Part shown: one piece after another, positions 42,184 to 54,674 of the stretch
Numbering within the stretch: the stretch's first letter is position 1
How the letters are laid out: each line of letters starts with the position of its first letter
Position numbers and translations under genes: made by a program
Source: Bathynomus jamesi
Lineage: Eukaryota > Arthropoda > Malacostraca > Isopoda > Cirolanidae
Reading direction: 5' to 3'
Assembly: GCA_023014485.1 (NCBI GenBank)
Contig: JAJOZX010012098.1
Location: 21,001-85,000 of the forward strand
Length of the DNA: 64,000 nucleotides
Notes under the pieces: generated by a model
Database searches by the model: none
Told to the model about the DNA's origin: nothing
The model's input: only the letters and a program-made list of their open reading frames with translations

Positions 42184-45100
42184 TCTTCATATATGTAGAT
42201 GATGATATGTTCGTTTATATACGCCTAAACGGCTAGGGTAATCTGCACCAAATTTAGTATACACATTAAGGGGGAACCAGGGAAGGTTTTAGTAACAAAC
42301 CCGCCCCTCCCAGTCCCCCTCATAGGTTGTGTTTTGGAGGGTTTGCTGCCCCTGCGCAAGGTGAAGCGACACAGTATGTGTGTGTGTGTTAGTTACGCAA
42401 TACTCATTTCTATCTGAAAACTTCCATCACATCTTGAATGTCTGATCTTTAGCAAACTGCTTCGTTCGTTTTTTCTAAAACTTGAAATTTGCTCCTTCGA
42501 ATGATATACAGGACATTTCAACACACTGTGATAAATTAATGAGGGGTCCCGCGTCTTAAGGTACCTCAGCGCCAAAATTAAAATTCGCCAGAAATCGCCT
42601 CCAAAGTTCAGCAATATTCTCGCAATAGAATCTCTGTTATTAATTGAGCTAGAACGTTCATTTTTGGCTAAATTAGAGTTCTAAGTATGCTAATGAAGAT
42701 GTTGATGAGTTTTTGGAATAGATTTTCATATTTTATATGTATATATTTTTAATTTTTTTATTTTCTTATTATGTCGAACTTTGGGTGAACGTTTGGCTGG
42801 CGATAGACGTGAAAAAAATAGTTCGCTTCATAAGGTTTTCAACCATACTTCTAGTGTCGTAAGGTCATTATAACCCAAACCACGGGATAGAGGAAGGGTG
42901 AAAATAGTGATATCCATAAAAAACACGTTTTCGCCTGTGGTGGCGCTTAGGTACTGTAAGACGCGCGACCCCTCATATGTTTTCTCACTTATGCAAATTA
43001 ATTTCTTTAAACTCATTTAAATTCACTGGATTGCTATCGTACTGCATGTTCTCTTGTCTCTTACCCGCATTTCCCAGATTTTGATCCCGATCGCAACCTC
43101 GTCACGATTATTTGCTGAAATGTGAAAGATATCAAACGTGGTGAAATGTCTTGTATACCACACGAAAAAAAAGATTCAAGTCTTAAAATAAGGCTTAGAA
43201 ATATATATATATGAGAGAGAGAGAGAGAGGAAAGCACCAAGTTAGACTTGGTATAAAGTCAAGAATCTTATTTCAGACTCCTTACGAATTTTCCTCCAAA
43301 TTCAAACCAGTTGATACCCTCATGAAATAATTACAAAACTGTGACAACCATGAGTTACGGACTTGTGACGTCACATCCAACTAACTACGGAAGATCGTTT
43401 CTTTAACCTTTAAAACTGAATCAGAGAAGAACTCGTCAGTACCGAAAAAATTCGAATAAGTTTTTGTCACTTGACTGCGAAATCGGAAGGAAGTCCGCAA
43501 AAGATGAAGCTGAGTATTGTATAATATACTTGCGGATTAATATCAAAGTTAGTTTAGCGTTCTGAGGCGTCAACTGTTGGACATAAACCTACGGAGTCAT
43601 CTGGTGGGACAATTGGTATTTAATCACTTTGTCAGCTTTTTATCAAGCTAAATATCATTTCCTCGAAATGAAAATGGGTCACTGTCGACCAAATGGTCGA
43701 AAGGCCAAACTATTGAAACTTACCTTAACCTAATTTAACAAGCTAGATCAAATTAGGTTGTTAGGTTAAATTAAGATTTGATCATTTCATTTTTTTTTCG
43801 AGAATTTGACCGCGGGATTGTCTTTTGTTTGCTTTCTTTTGGGTCGTTTGAATCTTTTGTATGGTTTCGGACACTTTGGCTCGAACTTCAGTAGTACAGG
43901 CTTAAATTTGGGTTAAAGATCCAAGTTTGTGCAGTCAACTTATTTGCTTATATTTTTACTGTAATTAACTAAACTTTAACTTTTCCTTCGTTTTACAGTT
44001 ACACAATTTCACTTAATTCAAGGACTATACAGTGTATTAAGACACTGTTCACCTACTTACTCTTGAACAGTTTGTGTAAGTTCACTTCAATCTGTAAAGG
44101 ACCAATGAACTTCTCATCTTCCCTTATTACACCATCTACTTTCATTCATTCTTTATTACACTTTTAAATTTATATTTAATAACAATTGTTTAAATTGTCG
44201 CCTGGCCATTTGCGCTGTAACAGAAAGGTTTAAGCTTTATAGTCCATAGCTATTTATTAGAGTTACTCTGAAGATCATTTGCGAAAGTTAGAAGAGGGTA
44301 AAATTTAATGCGACCATTGGAGGTCTAATGAGGCATCAAATTAAAGAAAACTCGGGTAGTCGAACGATTTTCAACACTCATTGACGTTTGGTGGAGAAAA
44401 TGTGTAGATTTTCTTATGACCGATAATATTTACTCGATAGTTTTTTCATTCATTATACCTGAAATTTTTTCTTAAACGCCCAATAAAAGCATCATTTACC
44501 TTCAGAAAATTACCCATCATCTATATAGAAGTTTTTCAAAACTAGTCGGTGTGAATAATTTTATGGCTTGCAAGCTCTGCACAAAAGCATGCAATTATTT
44601 TGAGACTATATATATGTATACATAAATTTGTGCTGTCTTAGGGAGGAAACAAACTTCCGGTGCATCTTGCTTCTGAAGAATCATGCACCAGGACCGATAA
44701 TAACTGGGGGTACCCGCAATACCAATACAAACTAACGAAAATTGCAATAATTGAATATGGGTGTGGATGTTCTTTGGAATGGACTAACGCAGAGCATTGT
44801 TGCTTTCAGTGGTGATGAACCACGTAAGAAAACCTTATCAGTACTAAATATTTGAACGTAATTGACCTAAAGAGGAATTTGGAGTTAATTTCAGTCAGCT
44901 TTGAATGTATTTTTTTTATACAGCATATTCGAAACTCCAAACTTACGCCTCCGTGCGCCTGACTAAGCCCACGCATATATAATTTTCTACTTGCGTTCAC
45001 GTTTCTTTTGTTTTCTTTCCTGTACGCCTTCTTATCCGCTTTCTCCTCGTATCATCTTCTCTCTTCCTCCGTTTCTCCTTTCTTGTTCATAGCATCACGT

Positions 45101-45832
45101 AAAATGATAATGATGACGCCTATTTTTTCTGAATGGGAAAAATTAAAGCGTTTATTTCTTTCTCAGGCGATGAGTGCGTACTGGAGTTTCGTTGGTATGT
45201 TGACCCTTTCTTTACTTTATATTTGCTATGTTTGTGCTCGTTGCAAAACTCCTGTATAAGCGTATTTTTCAGAACAATATGCATTTCTTTTGATAAAGTT
45301 TACGTGCAAATTATCCACTTTGTCCAATACACACACACACACACACACAACACACACACACACACACACACACATTATATATATATATATATAATCAAAA
45401 GTAAATTATCATATAATATACAAAAATAGCAAACGTTTTGTACATAATTTTGGTATTGAATGCGTCTCACTAAGAAATAAATCAATGATTTTAACTCGAA
45501 AAAGAAAATTAAAAACAATTATTTTTATTCGATAAAAAATAAAATAATAAATAAATGAATAAATAAATAAATAAAGTATACCTTCGCTCAAAAAAAATGT
45601 CATTGGCTTTGATTTTATCTGAAAGGATTTCGTGCTTCCAATGGAGGTGTTCCCGTACTAAAAATTTATTTTCAGAATTCGCATGCGTATTGTGCACACT
45701 TAGTTGTTAAATTTATTTATAAGTTCTTTTCTTGATACATGGGTTGGGAATCGGAGAGAGGTCTACATTTTAATTCGAACTGCTGCTGCTAACCATACAC
45801 ACCCACATAGAGGTGTAACACCAACAGAAGTA
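42152..45832. other. No recognisable gene in 3.7 kb
   Basis: Opens with (TA)n (42150-42180) and a stretch containing ACGCCTAAACGGCTAGGGT and GGTTTTAGTAACAAACCC that resembles dispersed insect repeats I cannot name. Further on are (TG)n near 42380, (GA)n at 43213-43229 and (AC)n at 45331-45374. The few 60-98-codon frames (for example 45133-45429) are low-complexity. No splice-supported gene seen. Confidence 0.45.
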
Positions 45833-45840
45833 CAAGTTTG

Positions 45841-45928
45841 GGATCACCTGAAGATCAGGGCCCCCATCCTTCTTTAGTTAGCCTTATAAGGCTAACAAAG
45901 GCTGGGGGCCCTGATCTTCAGGTGATCC
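45841..45928. mobile_element. 88-bp GGATCACC MITE, copy C, lacking the core
   Basis: Both terminal GGATCACCTGAAGATCAGGG arms and one TTAGTTAGCCTTATAAGGCTAAC hairpin are present, but the AACGAAAATATC core and the second hairpin are missing. Exact 8-bp TSD CAAGTTTG at 45833-45840 and 45929-45936. Smallest version of the family here. Confidence 0.92.
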
Positions 45929-45936
45929 CAAGTTTG

Positions 45937-47185
45937 TAATAAATTTTCTTTAAGATTTTAACGTTTAAATTACCAACTCACATCCCATATATACGAAGCA
46001 ATATTATACAGTATATAATGTTCTGATCAGGAAATAATTTATTGCGTGTACAGTAGTAGGTTGTCGTGAAATGCCTTTAATTTTTATTTACTTCTCTTTA
46101 ATTTTACGTTATCTGCATTATTTTCACTCTTAATACTTATTTTATACTGATTTCTGTATTCTATAAAGTGGCAGACCCATAGCCAGTCCTCAACTGAGAC
46201 ACGAAACCTGCAGCCGACATTTTTGTTTGACAAAGTGAGGGAGTGGGAAATGACAGCGATTATCACTATTTACCGGTTTATTTTAATTAGGACAGTAATA
46301 ATAATGTGGGAAAGCGAGTCCGAATTCCTAATTTAACACTGGATCGTGGAGGAAACCTTAAGTTAAATAAATTTTAAATCATAAATTACATTTCTTTAGC
46401 ACTAAACAGTGACCTTGCCTCAGGGACCCCAGAAACGAGACTGGTGAACAAGGTCTTTTTTTCAAAATCTCCTAGACTGGACTTAATTGGCCGCCCAATA
46501 GTAACGGTTATGATGTTTAATTCCATTTTAAAATAATTCTTCATGAAATTTTTATATTAACATTCAGATATTTTTGTTCCCTTTTAAAATACTTAATAAC
46601 AATTAATAATAATCATTCTAACTTTCATCTTCGAATTCAACACATGACACGGTTACAAAAGTCTTGATAAACCGCGTCACAGCTACCTTACGGCATAGTG
46701 TATCCCAACTTTTGTAAATGATGGTACAATGTTAAAAAAAAAAATGAAGTCTCGTCATGAAACTCCATATTTTGTACCGATAACTGGAATTCTAATCCCA
46801 TCTGTTCAAAACAGATTATTCAAAATTTCGTTTTTGTTTTTCCACACGTGTTGATTTCATTTTTCTGCAAAAACGCTCTCAAATTTTACTCATGCATGGC
46901 ATGGTTTCAATAAAAGTTACAAATAAGTAGCTCATTCATTCATAAAGTTTCATACATATTTTGGGAGAAGGAAAAATGGTTAGAATTTTCACACTTATGG
47001 TGGATAACACTGCTTTAAGAGTTTAAGTCTCAAGTATACTTTACTTTTAAACTTATCAAATTCTAAATTGTGATTCCCATAATATTCGTCATAAGTCCAA
47101 TTTAAAGTAGAAAATCAGGTTATTAAAATTAGTCCGTAGGCCTATAAGAATAATTCTTAAGATCTAAAAATGGTTACTTCTCGTA
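45937..47185. other. No recognisable gene
   Basis: 1.25 kb of A+T-rich DNA without motif, repeat end or convincing reading frame. Confidence 0.45.
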
Positions 47186-47193
47186 AAGAATAT

Positions 47194-47395
47194 GGATCAC
47201 CTGAAGATCAGGGCCCCCAGCCTTCGTTAGTTAGCCTTATAAGGCTAACTAACAAAAATATCACGACTTAACCTAGCCAATCGTAAGGTCAACTGTACGC
47301 CCTTGACGATTGGTTAGGTTAGGTCGTGATATTTTCGTTAGTTAGCTTTATAAGGCTAACTAAAGAAGACTGGGGCCTTGATCTTCAGGTGATCC
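47194..47395. mobile_element. 202-bp palindromic GGATCACC MITE, copy D
   Basis: Full structure as in copies A and B. Exact 8-bp TSD AAGAATAT at 47186-47193 and 47396-47403. Confidence 0.92.
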
Positions 47396-47455
47396 AAGAA
47401 TATGAGAGATGGTATGAAGGCCTTGTATATTCTCATTAATTTTAACTTAATGGCT

Positions 47456-47456
47456 C

Positions 47457-47550
<94 letters not shown>
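47456..47550. repeat. Long (TA)n array
   Basis: About 95 bp of TA repeats with a single interruption near 47475. Confidence 0.95.
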
Positions 47551-47552
<2 letters not shown>

Positions 47553-48775
47553 GCGTTCGTTGTTTACCAAACCTTACAAATTTTATGTTAATATTGAGAT
47601 AGAAGCAAGTCTCTCTTTTTACTTTTCAAAGAATTATATTTAAATGTTAAAACCACAAATACTTACAAATAAAAAACTTCCTAACTTCTCATTCTCTGTT
47701 TTGTTGCTGTTTGGATGAGTAAAAAAATCTATAAAGTATTTTCAACATACACTTTCATTCTGTACACAAGTTCTCGTAAAAAAAAGAGCCTTGTTTCTTG
47801 AAGTGGGACTACAAAGACATTATGTAAATGTTACTTTCAAGTCAGCATTTGCCTGTATTTTCGATAGATGGATATTATACACTATACAGACTATTGGCAT
47901 AAATACACTTATTGGTAAGAAAGCAAGTTCATTTATTACAGCCTCACTTCACTCCCATTTCGTATGATACTATCAGTAATACCGAAAGAGAACACTAGTT
48001 TTTTACACTAAAGGATTTTTTATTATTAGCTTAACCTATTAAAGAAGCGGTAATATTATGAACGTATGGCGAAAATTTCCATGAACTGAGCTCAACCATG
48101 CAGAACTCACTGTTGAACCTTCGCGACAATAGAGAACATTATTTTCAATTTTATACAAAATTCTAATACTTCAGTAAAAGTCTTACGAACACACTCGTTC
48201 ATCGGCCTGTTTTCTCAATTTTCTTTGCTAGATACCTAATTTACTTCTTATTTGACACTTTCCTGACTCCAAATTCCTTCCTGAGTGCCACTTGGCACTC
48301 TTTGTGAAACTTACATTTCAAGTACACTTCACAATGAGAATGTGTTCCTGCAGAGAACATGTTGCCTGCTGAAGGAAGATCAAATTAACCATGCATGTTA
48401 ATTTGATATTGTATAAAAATGAAAATTATATTGCACAATATTCTGAGGTTTTAGCAGTGAGTTATGCATGGTTAGAAAAGAATCACCAAAGTTTATTGTG
48501 TAAAATGTTAAGGAATGCTTAATGTTTTGTGGTAATAAAAAACCTGTACCAAGCTCACAGAAGTCCGGGATGAGTGGATGAACTAAGGCAGTGGCTTTTG
48601 ATATTTCGTGACGCTGGTTCGATTGCCACTGGTTTTCAGTTTCTCAGTTAACTACTTTTTATGATTTTCAAAGTTAGCAAGATGTTTAAAGTTAATTATA
48701 CATTTATTTAGTTGAAAATAAGTATTTATTTACATTTTCAGCACTGAACAAAACAAAATGAACTCCGCAGCACAG
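47551..48775. other. No recognisable gene
   Basis: A+T-rich DNA between the (TA)n array and a mariner relic. A short inverted pair, TTAACATGCATGGTTAATTTG / its inverse, lies near 48385-48410. Confidence 0.45.
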
Positions 48776-48778
48776 ATA

Positions 48779-50070
48779 TAGGCTGTCCCAAAAATGTCCC
48801 TATTTTTATTTGCCCGTTATTTTCTAATGGATGTATATTTTATTATTAGGCTTTCTTCTTCAGAAAGGTAACAGATTGCAGGGTTTATTTCGCATATACC
48901 TATAGGTTCTGTACGGAACAACGTGGTTGAACCCTCAAATAGTGATGCCGGTTTTGGAGCTGGAACAGAAAATCAAGATCATTGAGTGGTTTCATGTAAC
49001 AAATTCTATGACGCAGATGTAGAGAATATGAGTGCAGAGATACGCCCAATAGAAAGACAATATCACGAATTGTTAAACAATTTCAAACAAAAGGAAATAT
49101 AAGCAATCAACATAAGGGTAATAGTGGTAGGCGACAATCCACAAGAACTGTGCAACACAAATATGGTTCATAAAATTATTGTGCGCCGTCCGCAGAAGTC
49201 AATTCTACGTTTTTTCAGCACGCAGAAGTATTTTATGAACATTTGTGCATCGTATACTTCTCACTGAGTTAAACCTTTTTCCCTACAAAATTCATCCACA
49301 AGTTTCACTGACTAATGTTCAAAAACAAAAACGAATGGAATTCGCAACAAGCTTGACTTTCGTGAAATGAGGAATTATCGCACGGAACATTTGAAAGGTT
49401 GAAAGGTTGGATGTTAGCAAAGCTAGAAGAAGAACCTGAGTTTTTAAACAAATCCACTTCACTGACGAGTGTTACGTACATCTGTCTAAAGAGATTAATA
49501 AGAAAATCTTTCGTCACGGGTTGGGGTGGGGGAAGTCGTTCTGGTGCTCAAATAGTTTCCACGTAGTATTGCTAAACTCAACATTTGGTCGCTGTTGGGT
49601 GGTATGATGTAGTAGTCCCTATTTCATTGAGAATGAAACTGGAAAAAGGTGACGGTAACGCAAAACTCATATCGTCAGGTGTTACAAGACTTCTACTTAC
49701 CACGACTAGTTAGTTTGTCCAGTGAAAGAAGTAACTACATTACCCCAGATTCACAGTGGTTTCATCAGGATAGAGCACCTCCACACGCTGCTTGTGAACC
49801 TCCCAACTTTTTGAGGAAGCATTTTTCTGGGCGAGTAATCTCCCTTCATGAATCAGTGGAATGGTCCCCATATTCACTTTCCACCCCCGACTTTTTTTTT
49901 GTGGAGTTACATGAAAGACAGGATCTATTCTACCACGCCTAAGACACCTGAAGACGTAAAGACCAAAGTAGTGAACAACAACCCAGCTGAGCTCGTTATG
50001 TCAAACATTATGTCAAACATTTGCGTAAGGTTGAATATTGTGTTAGAAAAAAAATGGCAATTACACTGAA
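48779..50070 (+). pseudogene. Tc1/mariner-superfamily transposase relic
   Basis: The left end ATAGGCTGTCCCAAAAATGTCCC (48779) resembles a mariner TIR. No matching right end is visible. A broken helix-turn-helix region follows (IIEWFHVTNSM; NRKTISRIVKQFQTKGN) near 48990-49130. The catalytic part is SYRQVLQDFYLPRL, SQWFHQDRAPPHAA (second D) and, in a shifted frame, FFLWSYMKDRIYSTTP (about 49895-49940), with a C terminus RLNIVLEKKWQLH ending 50069. A LINE tail is inserted near 49345-49408. Many stops and frame changes: dead. Confidence 0.8.
49345..49408 (+). repeat. LINE 3'-tail fragment inside the mariner relic
   Basis: CAAGCTTGACTTTCGTGAAA through ATTATCGCACGGAACATTTG to GAAAGGTTGAAAGGTTGG is the sense-strand 3' end of the LINE family at 14.7-16.6 kb, ending in its terminal 8-mer repeats. 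Confidence 0.75.
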
Positions 50071-50510
50071 CATGTTGCTTAATTAATTTAATTAAAATTT
50101 CAATATTTATAAATTGCTTATGTCTATAATAATAATAAAAATAAAATTACATTAAACGTATGAATAAAGAAAGATTTTGAGCTAAAATCCTCAGCGGTGA
50201 GCTCTAAGCGGTTAATAAACTTCAATGTTTTATGTACTTATTGCGTTTGTCTTTGTGTTTAGCTTCCTTTTTTTTAGCTTAGAACATTTCCTTTTTGGGG
50301 GGGGGGGGAACCTAGACCTGGTGTGTGTGTGTGTGTGTGTGTGTATTTCATACTATTAAAAATAAAGTGAAGCATATTTTGTGATGCCGTGTATGCTATA
50401 TTCCCATCAAACTCCGTCGATTAATAAGGAAGGGCAAGAGCGAAGCATGCTTCATTATTTACATCAAAAACAAAATTTTCATGATCGCATGTTGCTTCTC
50501 CTCCTTCCTG

Positions 50511-50572
<62 letters not shown>

Positions 50573-52591
50573 AGCCGCCGACTACCGTTGGTACGCCATC
50601 CGCGCCTCTTAAGCGAAACTACCGGTCCCCCCTTCCCTCACCAAAAACCGTAGTGGCCGAAGGAGGGTGGTGATAGAGTTTTCGCGGTTTCCTCGAAGGG
50701 GGACGGGGGTTGCCGGATAGCGGTGGCGGTTGGTCGGGGGTTGCCGGATAGCGGTGGCGGTTGGTCGGGGGTAGCCACAAACGTGACACAGTACGCGTCT
50801 AGTTTGACGCATACGCACGATTTGGTCGGTCGAAAAGTGCTGCTCCGGCGGTGGTGATGAATAAAAATTTAACGGGCAGCTTATAGCTGGGGTTAATGAT
50901 GATGTTAATGTCGGAGAAAAAGGAGTGGCGGCGAGCGAGTCGGAGACGACTGATGCTAGCAGCCCTCCTTCCCTTCTCCGACTCCTCATTATTATGATTA
51001 TTCCCGTACGCTCTACGATGTACGTGCCCAACCCGTATATTTATTTATGGTACTGGACACCCATTCTCTTACTTTAATTCTCTTATTTTCGTCCAGGATG
51101 ATTCGGCCTACCCAAGACGGACGGCCCTTTAAATTGATAGGCTAGGTTCCTTCGGCTTTCCACAAGCCTACTTTGAACGTTAATTTTCCCCAGCTAACAA
51201 GAGGGGTCTATCACAAGGTATTTAAAACAACCACGCCCTCTTATAAATTTTATTAAATGTTACTCGACACAGTACATGCATTTAATAGTTGATTCTGAAT
51301 TACATATATAAAATTTCAGTCAATACAATAATCTTAACGTCAAAGACAAAGTTCACCGTTAGATGAATTTAAATCGATAAATTGATCAACAATGATAAAT
51401 CTAAAGCAAAGATTAACAGTTATCTGAATGAAATAATTTATAGATCGAGGGGTTTTATATTTTAGTGCAACAAAATAAATAACAAGAAATGAAGTGGTCG
51501 CAATTCGACCCAGATATTCAAAGAATTAGTTTACTTACTACGGGCAGGGAAAAAATCACTCCCACTTGTGCTGCGTACGGACCGTAGATTTACGGCCCAC
51601 CCAAAACTTTCAAAACTACAATCTATCAAATACGGGACTTACTTCCGAACCCAAATTGACGGATTCAGGAAATTAGGGCCCAGACGTACCCTATTTCTTA
51701 TTTAAGTGGAACCAAATTAAATTAATGGAAAGTTCACAAAACTCTTGGTCCGTTGGTTAACCTAAATTAAGATACAATCAAGTTCTCGGTTAAGGTCGCT
51801 AACAATTAAATGATTATGCTCAAATTTCCGCGTAAACGAATTTCATGAACTATAAGTTCTTAATTTTAATTTAGTGACAATTGATACTTTCAGTTTTAAT
51901 TTTTCTTACACCACAAGTCTACAGGGGTTTGTTTGCACAGTTAACTTCAGGAGGAACGACTACAACTGACTTAACAATTTTCGAATTTACTTTACAAATT
52001 TGAAGGACCCCCGCCTTCCAATATTCTGCAAACCTATCAAATCATTTGTTTCTCCCAAGATCGTCCCCCAGAAGGTTTTTACCCATACAAGAGGGAAAGA
52101 AGGCGTCTTTACTACGTTTCCCAGGATCCTGGGCCCCCTGATTGGAGCTGGACCTGATTTCCGAGTATAGACCCCTCCTTCTTCCCAAAAATACATTTAA
52201 ATATAGTTAACAGATTCGAAGTCCCAATTTTATGACCCCCTCGTGGTTCAACTTTGTCGGCGTCTTCGAGTCTGCGTTATAAAAGTCACAACCTCATGTG
52301 AAAGCGAAACTAACCATTTGTACATCTGGAACCTTTAGTTGTAAATCTCCGCGGCCAAGCGGTTTTGGGTTTCCTCTTCCCCTGAGAACAACACGAAATA
52401 GAACGACCGTTCTATTTTCGAAAACATCTTTAACTTATGCCTTTATGAATATTCATAACCCAAAACGCTTGGCTTTTTGCGACAAAAAAAAATCTTAAAA
52501 CTAACATTTCTGCATGCCAATTGCATGGTTACGACATCTACCTTCCTCGTTAATCTCTCGTTCCAACTCCTCGTGCTCCTCCTCCTTGTAA

Positions 52592-52620
<29 letters not shown>
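50071..52620. other. Spacer with simple repeats; no gene recognised
   Basis: Contains a G run and (TG)n at 50297-50343, (CT)n at 50517-50571, and a tandem 35-bp GGGGTTGCCGGATAGCGGTG unit at about 50702-50775 in a locally G+C-rich patch. An inverted pair, CCAAGCGGTTTTGGGTT / AACCCAAAACGCTTGG, lies at 52353-52470 and may be a small MITE. The 140-codon minus frame at 50609-51031 has no motif I recognise. Confidence 0.5.
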
Positions 52621-52621
<1 letters not shown>

Positions 52622-52622
<1 letters not shown>

Positions 52623-54005
52623 ACGAAAGTCCAGGGAACTATCGTCCCATTAGTCTCACTTCAGTTGTAAGTCAATTATTAGAGGGGATAATAGCGGATA
52701 GGATCGTTGACCATTTGGATTCGTACAAGCTGCTTGGGGACTCCCAACATGGGTTTAGACGGCATAGGTCGTGTCTCACCAACTTGCTCGAGTTTTTCCA
52801 CGTCATGTTGAGTGAGTATGATAAGAGTAGGGCGAGTGATATACTTTATCTCGACTTTCAGAAAGCCTTTGATAAGGTACCTCACCGCCGGCTAATGGCG
52901 AAAGTGCTCAGCTGGGTATCGGTGGGGAAGTAGGTAGGTGGATTGAAAACTGGCTGAAGAATAGGCGCCAGAGGGTTGTAATTAAAGGGGTTAGTTCGGG
53001 TTGGGCCTCGGTCACTAGTGGGGTTCCTCAGGGTTCGGTTTTGGGGCCACTGTTGTTTACCATTTACATAAATGATATCGACGGTGGCATCGTCAGTCGG
53101 ATCGCCAAATTCGCTGATGACACCAAGCTTGGGGCCAATGTTGGGACGCCCGAAGCGATCGAGGAACTGCGTGCGGACCTAGGTAGGATAGGAAAGTGGT
53201 CCGAAAAATGGCAAATGCCGTTTAACTTGGGTAAATGCAAAGTGATGCACATTGGCTACGCCAATCCCAAGTCGGACTACTCGATGTTGGCAGTAATATC
53301 GAGGTGACTGATTTAGAAAAGGACTTGGTGTGCTAATTAGCAGCGACCTTAAGTTTTACGAAACAGTGTGTAGAGGTGGAAAAGAAAGCCCAGAAACTAT
53401 TGGGTTATATCAGGAGGCAATTTCAGTTTCGGAACAAGGAGATTGTGCTCTCACTGTACAATTCCCTTGTTCGGCCGTACCTGGAGTATGCTGTGCAGTT
53501 CTGGTCGCCCACCCTCAGGAAAGATATTGAGAGGCTGGAGCGAGTGCAGGCGAGGGCCACAAAGTTGATCCCTTCCGTTAGGCATATGGGCTACAATCGA
53601 CGGTTACGCGCCCTGAACTTGTTTTCGCTTGAAACTCGGAGGCTGCGCGGTCAACTGATCGAGGTTTTCAAGCTCTTACGAGGGTTCAACGATGTCGATT
53701 TTAGAAGTATGTTTAGTTTAAATGATAACCCAACTCGCAACAATGGTTGGAAGTTGGATTTGAAACGGTTTAGGACTAGTGTGTGTGGGAATTACGTTAC
53801 GTATAAGATCTGTGACACATGGAACAGGTTACCTTCGGAAGTTGTGAACAGTTCCTCTGTGGATCAGTTCAAGAAAAGGTTAGACCAAATTTTGCACACT
53901 CTTTGAGTGTGTAGAAAATTTTTCCGTGGCACCCGTTGCCATTGGTACCTCCTCGGTATGGGCCGCAAGGCCTTTTGAGGTACTTCTTTTCCTTGTAACT
54001 CCTTG
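52622..54005 (+). pseudogene. CR1-like LINE, copy A, 5'-truncated reverse transcriptase
   Basis: Begins inside RT at SPGNYRPISLTSVVSQLLEG, then QHGFRRHRSCLTNLLEFF, YLDFQKAFDKVPHRRLM, VTSGVPQGSVLGPLLFTIY and SRIAKFADDTKLGANV (FADD box), and the thumb region EKWQMPFNLGKCKVMHIGY. After a frame change near 53290 comes RRQFQFRNKEIVLSLYNSLV, RVQARATKLIPSVRHMGYN and TWNRLPSEVVNSSSVDQFKK, stopping at 53904-53906. A short 3' UTR ends in CTTGTAACTC repeats. Frame changes lie near 52920, 53290 and 53340. CR1 assignment rests on the AFDxVPHxxL, SGVPQGSVLGPLLF and FADDTKL motifs. Both ends sit in CTTGTAACTCTCTC-type DNA, probably the duplicated target. Confidence 0.9.
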
Positions 54006-54006
54006 T

Positions 54007-54075
<69 letters not shown>

Positions 54076-54252
54076 TATACGATAAGAATACTTAATTTAG
54101 GACATATAAAAGAGTGGTTGAATCAGTTCAGCAGAATGGAGAAATTCAGGTAGGCGGAAGATCCAAGAGCGGCAGAGTGAGACAATAATGTAACCATTAA
54201 AACGAATTTGAGAGGCATTTTTGACTCGCCGGAAAAAAAAAAAAGATTGGGG

Positions 54253-54342
<90 letters not shown>

Positions 54343-54674
54343 CTGCGGGTTGGGACCTACAGTTTTATGTGGGATCCAAACCAAAGGACGATTCCCATCC
54401 AACTTCGTTGATCGACGGGAAGCGGTGTTGCGGCAATGGTGACGATGGAGCTCTTCGGGAATGTAAACGAAAGCAGAGTAAAACTTTTTGTTTTTCCTTA
54501 ATCTGTTGAAGATCACCAAGAATTATATATATGACGTTGACCTTCGAATATATTCTATTTTTCTTCTATTTCTCTATTCCATTTTCTACAATTCATTAAA
54601 ACCTTTTACAAAATTAATTTTGTAGTATATTATGCAAAAGATGAATCACAATATATATATATATATATATATAT
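54006..54674. other. Simple repeats and SINE-tail fragment
   Basis: (CT)n at 54008-54072, (TA)n at 54256-54300 and (TG)n at 54301-54340. These are followed by GGGACCTACAGTTTTATGTG and GTTGATCGACGGGAAGCGG (54350-54450), the body sequence shared with the 5S-derived SINE at 37 kb. No gene. Confidence 0.65.

Noticed and set aside
42152..42960. Helitron or similar fragment suggested by CTAAACGGCTAGGGT
   Set aside because: The resemblance to dispersed insect repeats is only an impression. I see no TC/CTRR ends, hairpin or helicase motif.
50381..50653. 90-codon frame with a serine-leucine run
   Set aside because: It is mostly translation of the (CT)n tract.
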